From Loripinus fragilis (Eukaryota; Mollusca; Bivalvia; Lucinida; Lucinidae), in the NCBI GenBank assembly GCA_964019695.1, contig OZ026516.1, forward strand, positions 97,216,368 to 97,280,367: a stretch of DNA of 64,000 nucleotides, in the 5' to 3' direction. Position 1 is the stretch's first letter. Every line of letters begins with the position of its first letter. The translations under genes were made by a program, and so were the position numbers. A model generated the notes under the pieces. The model did not search any database, had not been told where the DNA came from, and worked only from the letters and a program-made list of their open reading frames with translations. Below, piece after piece: positions 45,622-59,083 of this stretch.

Positions 45622-45725
45622 ATGAGCTTTGGGCAAAATAGCGTAGGGCACAACGGAACCATAGAAAACATGGACACACAAGAATCAAACACAAACGCCG
45701 CAGGCGACGCAGACGATGATGACAG
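45622..45725 (+). CDS. Candidate acidic first exon with donor GTTAGG
   Basis: Starts at ATG 45622 and runs 34 codons plus AG to the donor GTTAGG at 45726. It begins MSFGQNSVGHNGTIENMDTQ and ends in an Asp run (AGDADDDD). Upstream, AACCAATCAA (45518) is a possible CCAAT box. Composition is GC-richer than the surroundings. No domain, next exon or homology is known to me. It could be the first exon of a host gene caught in the duplication, with the rest outside the window or lost. Confidence 0.3.
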
Positions 45726-46048
45726 GTTAGGGACTGGCTTCACATTGTTCTTCGCCTCCATTCAATTTTTTATGAATTTCACATTGCAAAGTTCTGCATT
45801 GATTTTTCTGTGATTAGTACGGCTCTAAGATTTTATTTAAGCCTCTTTTGGTCCAAACCAAAGATGAAGATGAAGCCTTGACCCCGCATTTACCAGATTT
45901 TTTTCTGGTTTAGCGGCCATGTGGTTTGCTGTCACGTGACCAGAAAACCCGTGGTAACCTTTTTTTGGCGAAACAAAGGCTAAACCGACAGTGAGAAGGT
46001 GTCGAGTTATCTTTTTTTAATCTCAGGTGCACTACTCGTAGCCTACAA

Positions 46049-46130
46049 GGCTGTGTGGCGCAAATGGTAACATGTCTGACTGCAGTCATGCCCAGGGGTC
46101 GCAAGTTAGATCCTGCTGTTAGTAGTTTTG
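46049..46130 (+). mobile_element. tRNA-like sequence (SINE head)
   Basis: TGGCGCAAATGGTAA fits a pol III A box and AAGTTAGATCCTGCTG is a decayed B box about 35 bp later. Total size suits a tRNA, but the B box deviates from GTTCGANTCC and no clean cloverleaf is seen. Best read as a decayed tRNA-derived SINE start. Confidence 0.45.
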
Positions 46131-46236
46131 GCTGTGTCGATTCGGCCTGGGTTGTTTCTGCCAAAACTTAGGGCGAGTCGAATCAGGCTATTATGGTGGG
46201 TTATTTCTTAAGCTTGGGCCCAGCGTGATTTTTTTT

Positions 46237-46435
46237 AGGGAGCTCAGTGGTAGAGAGCTTGACTCGAGACCGAGGGGCTGCAGGTTTGAGCCTCACCAGC
46301 GTCACTGCGTTGTGGTCCTTGAGCAAGACCCATTTATCCTAGCTTAGTACTGGTTGACAAAGGAAGACCCGTCCCTGTTTAACTGAAAGATTGTTGATGG
46401 GACGTTAGGAATCAAAGAAACAAATCAGTGATTTT
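46237..46435 (+). mobile_element. tRNA-derived SINE
   Basis: GAGCTCAGTGGTAGAGAGC is a near-perfect A box (46240) and GGTTTGAGCCTC a good B box (46283). The body then has TTGTGGTCCTTGAGCAAGAC (46310), a phrase known from conserved SINE cores in several animal groups, followed by a unique tail up to about 46435. It is silent unless transcribed by RNA polymerase III and mobilised by a LINE. Confidence 0.65.
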
Positions 46436-47058
46436 TTTACCTCGCATCATGCATCTTTACATCCTGCATCTTTTACTCATAATAATTTTTTCTCTAGGAT
46501 GCAAAGTTTTTATTACAGCGAGTCCCAGGATGCAATGGTATTACAAGATACAAGAAACTTTATTTAAAGTCGGCATACAATTATAACATATCAAAACATT
46601 AGCCATCAAGGCTATTTTACCAACAAACAAAGTGAGAGACTGTACAAGTATAAAAAACATATAACAAATCACTGGAAAATTGGGTTAATATCACAGAATT
46701 TACATTGTTATAGCACAGATATTTATACATTAAGATCATATGTAAAATAAACTCTTATATAGATAAAAAATTTAAAAAAACTGATAACTTTCTATTTTTA
46801 AAATTACATGTTATGAGCATACAGAGGGTCCTTCATTTCGATCTATCTAGGGGTACGAAACTCGAAAAGGTGGGATAAACGGGGTTCAAAGAGACCCTGA
46901 CCGCCATGATGGCTGGTTTCAAGGCTCTTTGGCGAAGGACGAAAACCTAGATAGGGCGCATATAATAAGACCTCCAGATAAAAGCGTGCATTGGAAAGCC
47001 ATTTTCTCCATTTTGATTCTCATCCAAAAACATTTGCTGTAGGTACTCTAAAGAACCG
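46436..47058. other. Unassigned end of the 17.1-kb unit
   Basis: CATGCATCTTTACATCCTGC is partly repeated as ATCCTGCATCTTTTACTC near 46455. GACCCTGACCGCCATGATGG lies near 46892. No gene supported. The duplication joint is at 47058/47059. Confidence 0.35.
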
Positions 47059-47886
47059 TCAGTATTAGATTTCATTGGTAAATATAGGGATCACACATGT
47101 TTTTTCATGCATTAACATTTGCCTGGTCTGGAGTATGCTGTTTTAACACGAGGCCGATAGGCCGAGTGTTCAACATCATCCGAGGGACCCGGCAAGTGTT
47201 AATGCAATGAAACAAACATGTGTGATCGTTATTCTTGCATATTTTACCTTATTCCAGCTCAATTCGCACTGAAAACGCTGCTAAAACATTAAATTGTCCA
47301 TTTTCTTACATTGGATTTCTCTAAACAAAATGGCGCCGGCTGTGTACTTTCGAACGTCATAACGTCATAACCGTACGCAACGTTTTCGCGAACAAAAACA
47401 TCGGCGAAATGATCAGTCTGGTCCGCAATGCATTCCATATAACGTCATGCAAATAATGCAGGGCTCATTTTAAGTATTTTCCAGTTCAGACCCATGTTCA
47501 AACAGCACGTGAATCTCCTGATTTGAACATGGATTTCCGTTTATTTGACAATGGGTGTAAACAGCTATACGAAAAGATATCAATGCAAGAATAAAGAGTT
47601 ACCTGTATGCACTAGCCTGGCTTTCAGGCCCTGAGTTTAAGGTAAACTACTCCTAATAAATCGATATTTCTCTGTAAAATCTCCCTTCTAAGCTCATAGC
47701 CCTATCAGAAAGATAGAATATTAGAAAGAGAGGACTCAAGTTAAGTGGGCCGTTTTTTTAGTTGCAGATATTTTTAAGTATCAGTTAGACGGGGGCCAGT
47801 CTACGTATGCACAGCCGCAAGCCATAGAGCAGTGTGTTTTATATGCATTGTAAGAAAATCATTTTGTTATAACGCTTGTCTGTTCA

Positions 47887-48447
47887 AAGTTAAGTTTGTC
47901 CAAACCGTTGACATTTTCATGAGTTTTCGTGAGCCAATCCGTTGACATATTACTGCATATAATGGTATAATTTGTGTTGAACTAGCTAGTCCAATCCGTC
48001 AACAATTGCCGCTTACACGGCTAACATAAACAACTATTTCTCAAAAACCAGCCAAGGGATTTTATTACGGTTTTCGGCGTCTGGATCAGAATTGAATTGT
48101 GCATCGTAATTCATAGATATGATACGGATATATACATGCAGTTTCAAAGGAATGACAAGAAAATATTTGGGTCATCGCTTCAAAAATTCTCAGCACAGAA
48201 AAATACATTTCAATGAACCGATGCAAGCAACTGTGTATATTTTTCGCCACAGAACTTGTTCTTTTATGCAGATAAATCAATTCTACGTGCGGTAATTTGG
48301 ATCGTTCGGCTGATGCATGCTTTATACAGTAATCATATTGGATACAATGAGACACCTACCTTGCCTGTGTTGAATGGTCCGCCATCTTGGGTGGTCCGAT
48401 CCGCTTCCAAAAAACGGCCGATCCGGAGCTCGATACAGACAGTGGTA
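47887..48447 (-). repeat. Promoter/first-exon-like repeat, copy 3 (second unit)
   Basis: Exact counterpart of 30770-31330. The candidate coding exon with the MADHSTQA end and GTAGGTG donor is at 48360-48568. Confidence 0.75.
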
Positions 48448-48568
48448 CATGTGCTCTGAATCGCTTGTAAATAATCTTGACATCAGGGCCCTTGGATTTA
48501 CGAGCACGAAGGTAAAGCTTAATAAATGTCTCTTTTTCACCACCCATTTGATCGTTACATCGATCCAT

Positions 48569-48866
48569 GAGGGTCTGGAGGGGGGGGTCTGGTATTCACT
48601 ATTCATTAGCCCATTATTCATCTCATTAAAGTTTTGGGTTATTCATTAAAATAAGACCAATTATTCATTAAAAGTAAGACAGGTGGCAAAGAAATCTGAT
48701 TATTCACTACTCATTAATATTTTCTTCAATTCATTAAAAAATAGGATTATTCATTAATTTTTAGGCCCTCATTATTCACTATTCATTATTTTTTGGCTTA
48801 TTATTCACTATTCATTATAAAAAAAGGGCCATTATTCACTAATCATTATACCCCATCCAGACCCTC
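48569..48866. mobile_element. MITE with GAGGGTCTGG ends (second unit)
   Basis: Exact counterpart of 31452-31749, including the G-run and the TATTCATTA repeats. Confidence 0.75.
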
Positions 48867-49316
48867 ATCCATGGCACAGAGTATTTTGTATCAATTGAAT
48901 AAAATATGTTTAAACCAAGAAATATCTTTAATAAAAGATACACGACGAAGTGACAGAAGACATAATAATTATCATTTGATACGAGTAACGTGAGAATTTT
49001 TAAAGAAATTGAGGAGAAAAATGGGGGACGTTTATACTTTGTTATGTTTTCAGTCAGCTGAGCTCAGTAAATCGTTTGGCTTAAGGAGCCTATTCTATTC
49101 CAAAATGTCTGCAGTGTTGCTTCTAGGGTACATGATTGCTGGAATATCGCGAAAACTCGAGTCAGAACAAAAAAGTATGTCCTGCGCCCAAATGTTGCAT
49201 ATTAAAATAGCTAGTGCCATACATGCCTGGTGCAAAATATCTAAAACAGTAGTAGAATTTAGTTGAGCGTAAACTAAAAATATTAGTTTAGTTGAGCGTT
49301 ACCTACAAATATTGGC

Positions 49317-50506
49317 AATTCGTCGCTTCAGTGCTATTGTGTTCTATCTACCATTGCACAAATTTTGAGAAAAATGAGTTTGAAAATTTTAGCATCCTGA
49401 TTTTTGATGCCTTATTTATCACAAACCTTTGAATCATACCAGAGGGATAAAATATATACATACAGTGTAAATGACCTTGGTTTGAAGAAATTTTTACAGT
49501 AATATGGAATTTACGGTCATTTTACAGCTTGTATATAGAACATTATGCCCTAAAAATCGCCTTCTGCGTTCAGTGCTATAGTGTTCTATATTTTCCTACA
49601 GCTTATTATTCTGTGTATGGGGTCAATTCATATACTAGTCTGAACAGAAATGATTATTTGTACCTAAAAGTAGCAATTTTAGTCATTTATTTGGTATAAC
49701 GATAACAAACCGCACCGATTATGCCATTAAAATATATGCAAGGGAGGTAATCTGTTTCTACAGTTAATTTTTCTGTCAATAGGGTCAATTTGTAAAAAAA
49801 CTTTTTGTGGCTTTTCCATGGGTAGAAACCAGTACTGGGCCGGGAGGGTTTATGATTTGTGTGTTAATTATATGATGGGAACTCCCAAAGGCTCAACCGA
49901 AAGTGTTTTATAGGGTCAATTTGTATAATATTTTAGACTTAACTGATTATTTGGACCTAAAAGCAGCAGATTTAACCATGGATTTGTAATAACATCGACA
50001 AATTACTTCAATTAAAGCAGTTTAGATATGTGTCAGGGATGTAATCTGTTTCTACACCTTATTATTCTGTCAATTGATCAATTTGCGTTATATTTTTGAC
50101 CGAGTGGATTATTTGGACCTAAAAGTAGCCAATATAGTCACTTGTTCATCATAAGACCGACAACCTGCTTTAATTTAGGAAAATTAAATTTATGTAAGAG
50201 AGGTAACTACAATTTTTAGCAATTTCTCCAAGGGAAGTGACTTTATGTAGATAGAACAGTATGACACTGAACTCACCCAGTCACGTGACATAGTCATCAT
50301 TGGCCATTAGATGAAAATCACTTAGAGCACTATAGCCCTGAACGAAATTGTCTTTTTGTAGATAGAACAGAAAAGCACCGGGAGGAGACAGGCAAATGAA
50401 ACCTTCACCAGTAGATAGAACGTTTGATCACCTTTCCAACGGTATGCATAACTCATTTTTTGACCAAAATGTCACTTAGATCACTATAGCACTGAAGCGA
50501 CGAATT
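49317..50506. mobile_element. 1.2-kb TIR element (second unit)
   Basis: Exact counterpart of 32200-33389. Confidence 0.7.
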
Positions 50507-50706
50507 ATTCCCTACTGAAGAGGTATCGTGCGATACTATGTTTTTTAAACCATCAACGAAGATATTTCTTTACATTTCACGGGTTTTAACTATCATTCTT
50601 TTGGCGTCAACCTGAAAATCATATTTAAAAGAAATGAAAAAGTGCACAGAAATAAATAAATAAACATACTACTAAATGTACTTTCTTCCATATAGAGATC
50701 AAGTCA

Positions 50707-51077
50707 GCTTTTCACCAAAAATAGTAAGTGAGTATGATCAGGAAATACCACAATCACAAACTGTAAACAAATCCATGGCACCGCGAGGAAGAGCCACTCA
50801 ACAATCACAAGAAATCAGGAAGACAAACTAGGCAAAGCAACCAGCTCTGTCTTCCACATCAAGCTGATTGCAAAACAGAATGAACATAAAGTAACGTAGA
50901 ACGAAACACAGAAGAATTACAGAATCCCACATTGGGAGTAACAATGAACAACGAAACAACAAAAACAGAACCACCGCTTTAGAACGGACATCATTGGGGC
51001 TTAAATGCATTTTACTGGTGCCAAATCTTCGCCCTAGATTCTGCTGTTGTTAAAGTACACGAAATGTTCATTTTGCA
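50707..51077 (+). repeat. Repeat family A (second unit, first copy)
   Basis: Exact counterpart of 33590-33960. Confidence 0.75.
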
Positions 51078-51584
51078 TGGAGGACGTCAATGAAATTATA
51101 AGACTTCGTCTAATAAGAGATATAAAGATAGTTTAATGGTGTTTTAAAAGTAAGTGTGGGCTATAGAAGCTTTTTACTCGACATAGACCATTATACTGTT
51201 CTGTGGCAATATTTTAGACTCCAAGCTAAAAGTGTTGGCTAGACAGGCGGGTGGGCAGCGAGGATGCAGCGTACCTCTCTTACTCCATAAAGGCACCTTG
51301 CACTATATGTCAGGACCTGCGAAAGCTAGTTCATGACAGCAGACCTATGGTTGTTTCCATTTGTCTGTTCTGAGCAAGTTGCTGTGGTATTTTTCTCCTG
51401 GCACTCCGGCTTCTTTGTTTTTAAAAAACAGACTCTGACTGTTGTGCTGACATGACATATTAGTTCCCAGTGTGCGGTTCGGAATCTCACGTTGAATCCC
51501 ACTAGTTTATGGGAGTTTTTTTTCACCATACAGTGGTCTCGGGGTATCAGTTGCAGGCCGGACACATATACTTGTGGGTGATAC

Positions 51585-51902
51585 GGCACGAGACCGCAAT
51601 TATTTCTACTATATTTAATCATTCCTTACAGCACCTACATTTTTACATGACGAACCTAACTTTCTGCTATAGCTTGTCACCAATTCTCCATGGTCTGGAA
51701 ATCACTTTAATGACTGTTTAGATAGGGGAAGTCCGGCTCGTTTGTTTACAATCAGAAAATAAACAAACAGTCTTTGACTCAGCAGCTCGATAGGGTCATT
51801 TCCGCAATATTTTACCCAGGGTGTGCAGAGGCCTCAATCTATCCAGAATGAAAAGCTACAGGGACAGAAGCAACATTTTCTGGAAGCTCAATCACTGGTC
51901 AG
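51585..51902. repeat. Repeat B left copy (second unit)
   Basis: Exact counterpart of 34468-34785. Its direct partner in this unit is at 61179-61504. Confidence 0.75.
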
Positions 51903-52146
51903 CTCAGACAAGCCCAAGAACAAGGATGCTCACATCAATTGGCAGATTTACAGCCAATTGAAAAGGGAACTATCTTGTGTGGAATTATATCCGTTTTCTA
52001 TTTAACCAATCAAGGGAAATAATTGTGGTCTGATTCCTATCAGTCCCTCATTTCACTCTGTATTGAGAAAAGGAACCTATCTACCATCAACAGCATATTC
52101 AATGAGTATGTGATAGTAATATTAGAACAATGTAATGAGATCCCTA

Positions 52147-55100
52147 ATAGTGTAGGGGCCAAACTGATATATATGGGCTATTTTGCGATTTTGTTGCACC
52201 CCCCAGGAAGAAAAAGTTCGTTACTATTTTCAGTCAGGGGCATGTCTGGGGGCCTCAGAAACCCATGTTTTACTAAGTTTTCTGTGGTCAATTTTCTGTA
52301 AATGGCCTGTAATCAACGTTACCCCACAAACATTGAAAATAGCAGTACACAAAATACAAGACTATTAATATATCTTATAATAGTATCAATGAATTTATTT
52401 GAGGTTTAAATGTTTGATCGAGTCATAAAAATTAATTGCAGACATCTGTGGGATGTTTTACCCCTCATCAGCGTTACGTATGTTACATTTTATACGAAAT
52501 TGCAGATAATGACTTTAAAGATTGCATATAACAATGCACCATATTCCCCAGCCACAGGAAGAGAAGCTTGGTTACTATTTTCAGTCTTGGACATGTCTTG
52601 GGACTATAGGAACCCATGTTTTAGTAAGTTTTCTATTGTTAGTTTTCTGTAAGCGAACTGTAATCAATGTTACCATAATTTTGAAAATAGCAGTAAACAA
52701 AATACAAGAATACTAGGATAGTTTACAATAGTATTAATGGAATTATTTGAGCTTTTCATGTTTTAAGCTAGACATAAACATCTATAGCATACATCTGTAA
52801 TATGTATTTCTGCTCGTCAGAGTTACTTACGTTACATTTTTTACGAAATTACAGATAATAACTGTAAAGATTGCATATTATAATAAACCATGTTCCTAAC
52901 CTTAAATGTGCGATAAAGATCCCTATTCTAATGATGAATCACCATTTTTTCCATATTTGAATCTATTTATAATTTGTAACTGGAGATAATTTGCAGTAAA
53001 ATAAATTTTAAAATATCATTTCTACTGGCATACAGATTTTCTATTTCAACCATATTCATTGCATTGAAATTGACAGTATCTTCATTCATCTCTGTCACAA
53101 TGAAATGAAATAACAATTATAAAAAACAAGTTTTACTACCATAGACATTTAATTTGTAAATATATAAATAAGGTAACGTAGGTAACAACAATGGTGTTTT
53201 GCATAAATGGATATACTAAAAATTGTGGAGAGTAAACTTATATTTTTACCTAAGCCTGACGACACGCAGAGTCTACTCTCCACATATTTTGATAACTTCA
53301 ATAATAGACAAATTATTTAAAATAAACACTAATCTAAGAGAGTTTTGTAATTTTGTTTGATCCTGTTACTTTGATACATGTATGGTAATTTGCAGATTTT
53401 TTTTATCAATGGTTCAATGCAATAAACCTGATTTACTTTATGATTCAAATATTTTTTCTGAATATACCGTACCTCAATAAATAAATTTGAATAGAAAAGC
53501 AATATTTCCTGCATCTGGTGGCAAGGCATTAGGATCGTGTGGGTGTCTTCCAGAGCAGGGGCTTTCTGTCGACTTTACACAGAGGCCACATCTTAAAACT
53601 GGTAAAGTTCTGGCTGATCCTTCGTTGAATGAGTAACAAATTGGTCAAATTTGACGATTCACTGTTTTACAAGATATTAACCCATCACACTATATGCATA
53701 TATTTGTCAAGCCCATAACATATGTAACAGCACGCTATCATTATTTTAGCTTAAATATGTCTTCCTGCGATAACTTGCTCCATTTTGCTAGTAGAAGTAT
53801 TTTATCATGCCTGAAAAAACTATGTTCGCTAAAAAGTGAGAATGACCATGAAATGTCACAATCGCAGACTGTAGATCAAACAAAGGTACCCTGAGGAAGA
53901 AACACAATACATTTTAGGTCTTGGCTGCATTTTGCTATAATCTGAAATTCCTCTATCAATCACGGTTTATACCAAAATGTACCTGATGCTTAATAGATCA
54001 AGCATTTACCTTTTTCTTTTGTGCTTAATACATTAATTTTCACTGTTGACAATTACATTTTGCAAAAAATCAATGTATCCCTAGGCATGTCACAATTGCA
54101 ATCGTCTATTCTCTTGTTGAACACAATTTCATTATATCATATTGTAAAATGCTTATTATCTTATTATATATACAGAAATTTCGAAAGACATTATTTTGTT
54201 TGTAAACCAATCAAGTTTGACGTAAAGCAACCTGAGCGATACGCATAGACTTAAAAGCATTTTACGTGGTAACATTAATTACAAAGCTATTTCATGTTAA
54301 CCTTAATTGCAAATGTTTTTTTCTGTTAGTGAAGCTTTATAAGTCCATTTTGAGGAGTTATTCTAAAGCTTTAATCATAAACATGACTCACTGTAATTCA
54401 ACAACATGGTTTGAATTTCTGAATCACTCAGAGTAAATTGTCAAATGAGTGTCGGTTGAAAAAGTAGTGCCACAACTCACGCGAAGCTGTTAGCTTTCTT
54501 ACATTATTCACAAGGAAGTTCTTTTTTATTTCTTTTTTTACACCTTTGTGTGATGTTGAGCTATTTGTAACACTGATACATGTTTACACATGAGGGGTAA
54601 GAGACTTATGCTCAGTTTGTTGGTTTCAAAGATTTACTGAAATAGCCTTATTGTTTGCAAAACCATCAAAAATTGTGAGCAATACTTTAAACAACAGCTC
54701 GTAAACATAATTTTAGTCATAAACTGACTCATTATTGCACCCATATCCTTGTATATATTTGTTAATACTACCATTGTTTGAGAGCTGTTTCTGGTTAAAG
54801 GAAAGTATTTTAGTTTTTATTTTAAGTGTAATGCCATATTAAGATTACAAATTATGAGTATGTTACAAATTACAAGTGCAAGCTAATCTCGTATATTGCA
54901 CTGGTTTATACGTGTAGTAGATAACTATAATGTAAATGCCAACCTTATATGCAACGAATCACTGTTTTATCAAACTAATATTGTTAAAACACAGATGCAT
55001 TGCTTATATGTAAGGAGAGGCGAGTTTCCCACCTTAGGGATTTTTCTACATCAAGCAAATCGGACATTAAACCAATTGATTATGTTTGTAATATATAAAA

Positions 55101-57417
55101 ATAGTAAGTGAGTATGATCAGGAAATACCACAATCACAAACCGCAGACAACCCTGTGGCATCGAGAGGAAGAGCTGCTCAACCATCACAAGACACCAGGA
55201 AGACAAATTAAGCAAAGCAACCAGCTCTCTCTTCCCCATCAAGATGATTGCAATACTAGAGCGGACACAAAGCAACGTACAACAAAACATATAACAATTA
55301 CAGACTCCCACAATGGGAGTAACAATGAACAAAAAGTCGACATTAACAGAACCACCGCCTTAGAACGGACAGCAGCCTAAGCTACCGGGGGGCTTAAATG
55401 CATTTTACTGGTACCAAATCTTCGCCCTAGATTCTGCTGTTGTTGAAGTACAAGAAACGTTCAGCTCGCATGGAGGCCATCTAACTAATGCAATGTAAAT
55501 TTGTATTAGATAAACATTTCGTGATGTAATTTCTCCAAACATAGACATGGTCTCAGATTAACTGATAATAGACTGGATGTACACTTAAGCTATTAGCTGC
55601 TGCAATATGATGAATGACAGATTCTTCCATAGAATGTGTATATATCAGTGAATAACCTTGGTAAGAGCCTTAGTCACCAAAAGGCCATTCAAGACACACT
55701 TCCCTAGAAGGATATTTTTAATAGTATCAATGAACTTATTTTAGCTTTACTGGTTTGAGCTAGACAGAAACATCAATTGCAGGCATCTGTGAAATATGTT
55801 TCTGCTCGTCAGCGTTACTTCTGTTACGTTGTATACTTAATTGCAAATAATGACTTCGTAGATTGCATTTTAGAACAAAACATGTTCCACAACCTTAAAT
55901 TCATAATGCAGATATATATTCTATTGCTAAATTTCAATTCGTACATATTTGAAGCTGTCAATGACTTGTAACTGTAGTGAAATTAATTTATAAATATGTT
56001 TATTAGCTTACAAATTTTCTATCCTCATTTATTAGGTAACGTACTTTACAAGCCTATTTTTAAACTTTGACAATAGGAAACGTAGTAATTAAAAGACCAC
56101 AAGAAACATAGTAATATTAGTAAAACATTCAGTCCAAATATTTGAATTATGCATATTGTCATGTACCATTGATTAAAAACCTGTAAACTGTCATATTAAA
56201 GTAAAGTAATCAATCAAGTGTTTATTTAGAATAATTTGTCCATAATTGAAAATATTTAAATAATATGTGGAGAGAAGACTCAAATATTTTCTGAGCCTGG
56301 CTTGTTGTCACGCCCAGGTAAAATATGAGTTTACTTTCCACACTTTTAAATTAGTATTTTTATCCATTTATGCAAGGGGCAATGTTGTTACCTACGTTAC
56401 CTGATATATATTAACAGCAACAGACTATCCATCGTAGTTGATTTTGTTTATAGCTATTATTTCGTTTCATCGTGAAAGTGGTGAAGGAGACCTTGTACAT
56501 TCCAATGCAATGTAAATTGTCATATAGAAAATCTCTACGCGATATTAGAAGTGACATGCTCATAAACAAACTTAAATATTTATTTTCAACCTTTATTGCC
56601 AGTTACAAGTTGCAAATAGCCTAAAATATGTGAAAATGGAAATTCATTAATAGAATAGAGATCATTAATACACATTTAAGGTTGGGGGAAAGGGTTTTTT
56701 TTAATATGTAATCTATAAAGTCATTATCTGCAATTTCGTTAAAATGTAACATAAGTAACTTTGACAACCAGAACTACATCTCACACATGTATGCAATTGA
56801 TATTTATGACTAGCTCAAACATGTAAATTTCAAATAATTTCATTTATACTTTTGAAAACATCATATTAGTCTTATATTTTGTGTACTGCTATTTTTAATG
56901 TTAGTAGGGTAACATTAATTACAGGCCATTTCCAGAAAATTACCAAAGAAAACGTAGTAAAACATGGGTTTCGAATACCTCAAGACATGTCCTAGACTGA
57001 AAATAGTTACCAAGTGTCTCTACCTGTGGCTTGGGAACATGGTTCATTCTTAAATGCAATCTATAAAGTCATTATCTGCAATTTCATATAAAATGTAACA
57101 TACGTTACGCTGGCCAGTTGCAATACATCTCACAGATGTATGCAATTGATTGTTATGACTATGTTAAACATTTAAACCACAAATAAAGTCATTGATACTA
57201 TTATAAAATATATTATTAGTTTTGTATTTTGTGTAATATTATTTTTTATGTTTGTGGGGTAACGGTGATTACAGGCCATTTACAGAAAATTGACCACAGA
57301 AAACTTAGTAAAACATGGGTTTCTGAGACCCCCAGACATGTCCCTGACTGAAAATAGTAACCAACTTTTTCTTCCTGGGGGGTGCAACAGAACTCAAAAT
57401 TTGAGATTTGGCCCCTA
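52147..57417. repeat. Complex inverted repeat with GTTAC pairs (second unit)
   Basis: Arms at 52147-53307 and 55707-57417, counterparts of 35030-36190 and 38590-40300. A repeat family A copy lies between them at 55098-55472. Confidence 0.65.
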
Positions 57418-58556
57418 GACCATAAATGTGACAGCCATTTAAACACATGTACCATATTTGTGAAAAAAGAGCCCCCCCCGCCCCCCCCCCCCCCCTCTCA
57501 ACATGATCCAAAATTGATGAAAAAATATCAGCCCAGCTGGTCTAGGGCATTTTAAAATTAAATATCAATAATTTTCATTAAATTTAAAAACTTTAAATTT
57601 AAATTTTAAAAATAAAAATGAAAATTTAAACAACTAAATTTTAATCTAAATTATTTCTATAACAATGCAAAAGAAGATAGAAGCCCTTTCAGCTTCTGTG
57701 TATATGATGCTGAAGAATGCAAAGCAGTCAAACGCGGTATGTGTCAATAAAGTGTCAACGGAATACACACCACCACCTGGACGACATGTGCATATGCAAT
57801 TCCGTGTCACCAAAAGTGGCAAGGTCACTATAAATATGATGCCATTCACTGTTTAGAATACCCCAAAATCTGACATTTTGTAAAAATGGGTATAAATAGC
57901 ACAGGATTTTTCTGTTTCATTCTATTAGTAATAAATATCAAAGGCGACAGGAAGAAATCTCATACGCTCAAAAATGGCAATGTGCCCTGGAACAATGGCA
58001 TATCCACTCATTGAGTTGACTCTAATGAGGCTTGTGCAGACTCCAATGATGTTTAGACCCACCTAGCACTCAGATAAAGGCTAACGGAACATTAACAGAA
58101 AGAATGAAAGATGAAGAGAATTACCTGGTAACCAACAAATCAAGCGATGGTACTTCAAGAACCATGCCAGACTGTGAGGGATCATCTGGCTCAACTAGAC
58201 TTCTTCGACCAGCACGAACGCTTTCATCAGACCTGAAAACAGACAGAAAAGCTCAAGACACTGATGGATTGAGACTTAAGGGTGAGGTTGGCGCCGTTAA
58301 ACCGGTTTAACCCCTCCAGTAAAATATTTTACTGACCGTTCCAAGGCGGTACTTCTTTTGTGGATCTTTTATGTTTGTGTTCTGTCTTGTGTTTGCTATG
58401 TCTTTGTGCGCGTCTGTTTATATGTGCTTTGTGGTCACCTGCTGGGAAAGGGCTGACCTCTTGGCTCTCGTTTGTGGTGTCTACTGTGAGTTTGTCACTT
58501 TCCCATTGGTATCCTGGGTCAGGTATGGTACTTGATTGTATCGATTCCTGATCTTT

Positions 58557-59083
58557 GCACCTTTACTTACTTTGTTGATAATGACAAAGTGGTAGAATCA
58601 TTGAATACAGCATACAGGCTCCATCGGCAGGACAGCTCGCAGTGTGATATGCCGCATATGGTAATAGCAAATGAGAAGAAGTGGGGTGTCTGTTGGGGAT
58701 TGACTCTAAGGTGTATTAACTGTGAATTTCACATTCCTGAATTCAAACTGTACAGAGAGATCATTAGCAATAAGCCAAGACAACCCAGGAGCACCTAGCA
58801 TTGGCCTTGGTATTGGCCTGCAAGACACACCCTTGGGAAACAAAGGTGTCCGTCTCCTCATGTCAAATATGGATATGCCACATCCAGCTAGAAGAAGTAT
58901 GCAGAGGACATCAAATATAGTATCAAGGACTGTGATAGATCTCAAGTTGTTAAACATAAACTCATTCAACACAGTAACAAAATTCAAGAACATTCGGAAT
59001 ATAAGCGTGTAACCAAAACCAAATCAGACTGTAGAAAAGGACAGCTAGTAGATACATCTCCATCAACTAGCGGACTAAGAAAT
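58557..59083 (+). pseudogene. Mutator-like transposase fragment (second unit)
   Basis: Same sequence and same frame change as 41440-41966. The shared lesions show that the fragment was already broken before the duplication. The twin palindromes precede it at 58296-58334. Confidence 0.55.

Larger units (their letters stand above)
29942..47058. repeat. 17,117-bp tandem duplication, copy 1
   Basis: The unit begins TCAGTATTAGATTTCATTGG and ends CTCTAAAGAACCG. Directly after its last base the same unit starts again at 47059. Every feature in the unit recurs exactly 17,117 bp later. Sequence before the unit (ACCTGGGTA) and the end of the unit (AAAGAACCG) share no obvious homology, so homologous recombination between flanking repeats is not evident at this join. 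Confidence 0.95.

Noticed and set aside
46049..46130. Functional tRNA gene
   Set aside because: The B box deviates from consensus and no proper cloverleaf can be drawn; a SINE head fits better.
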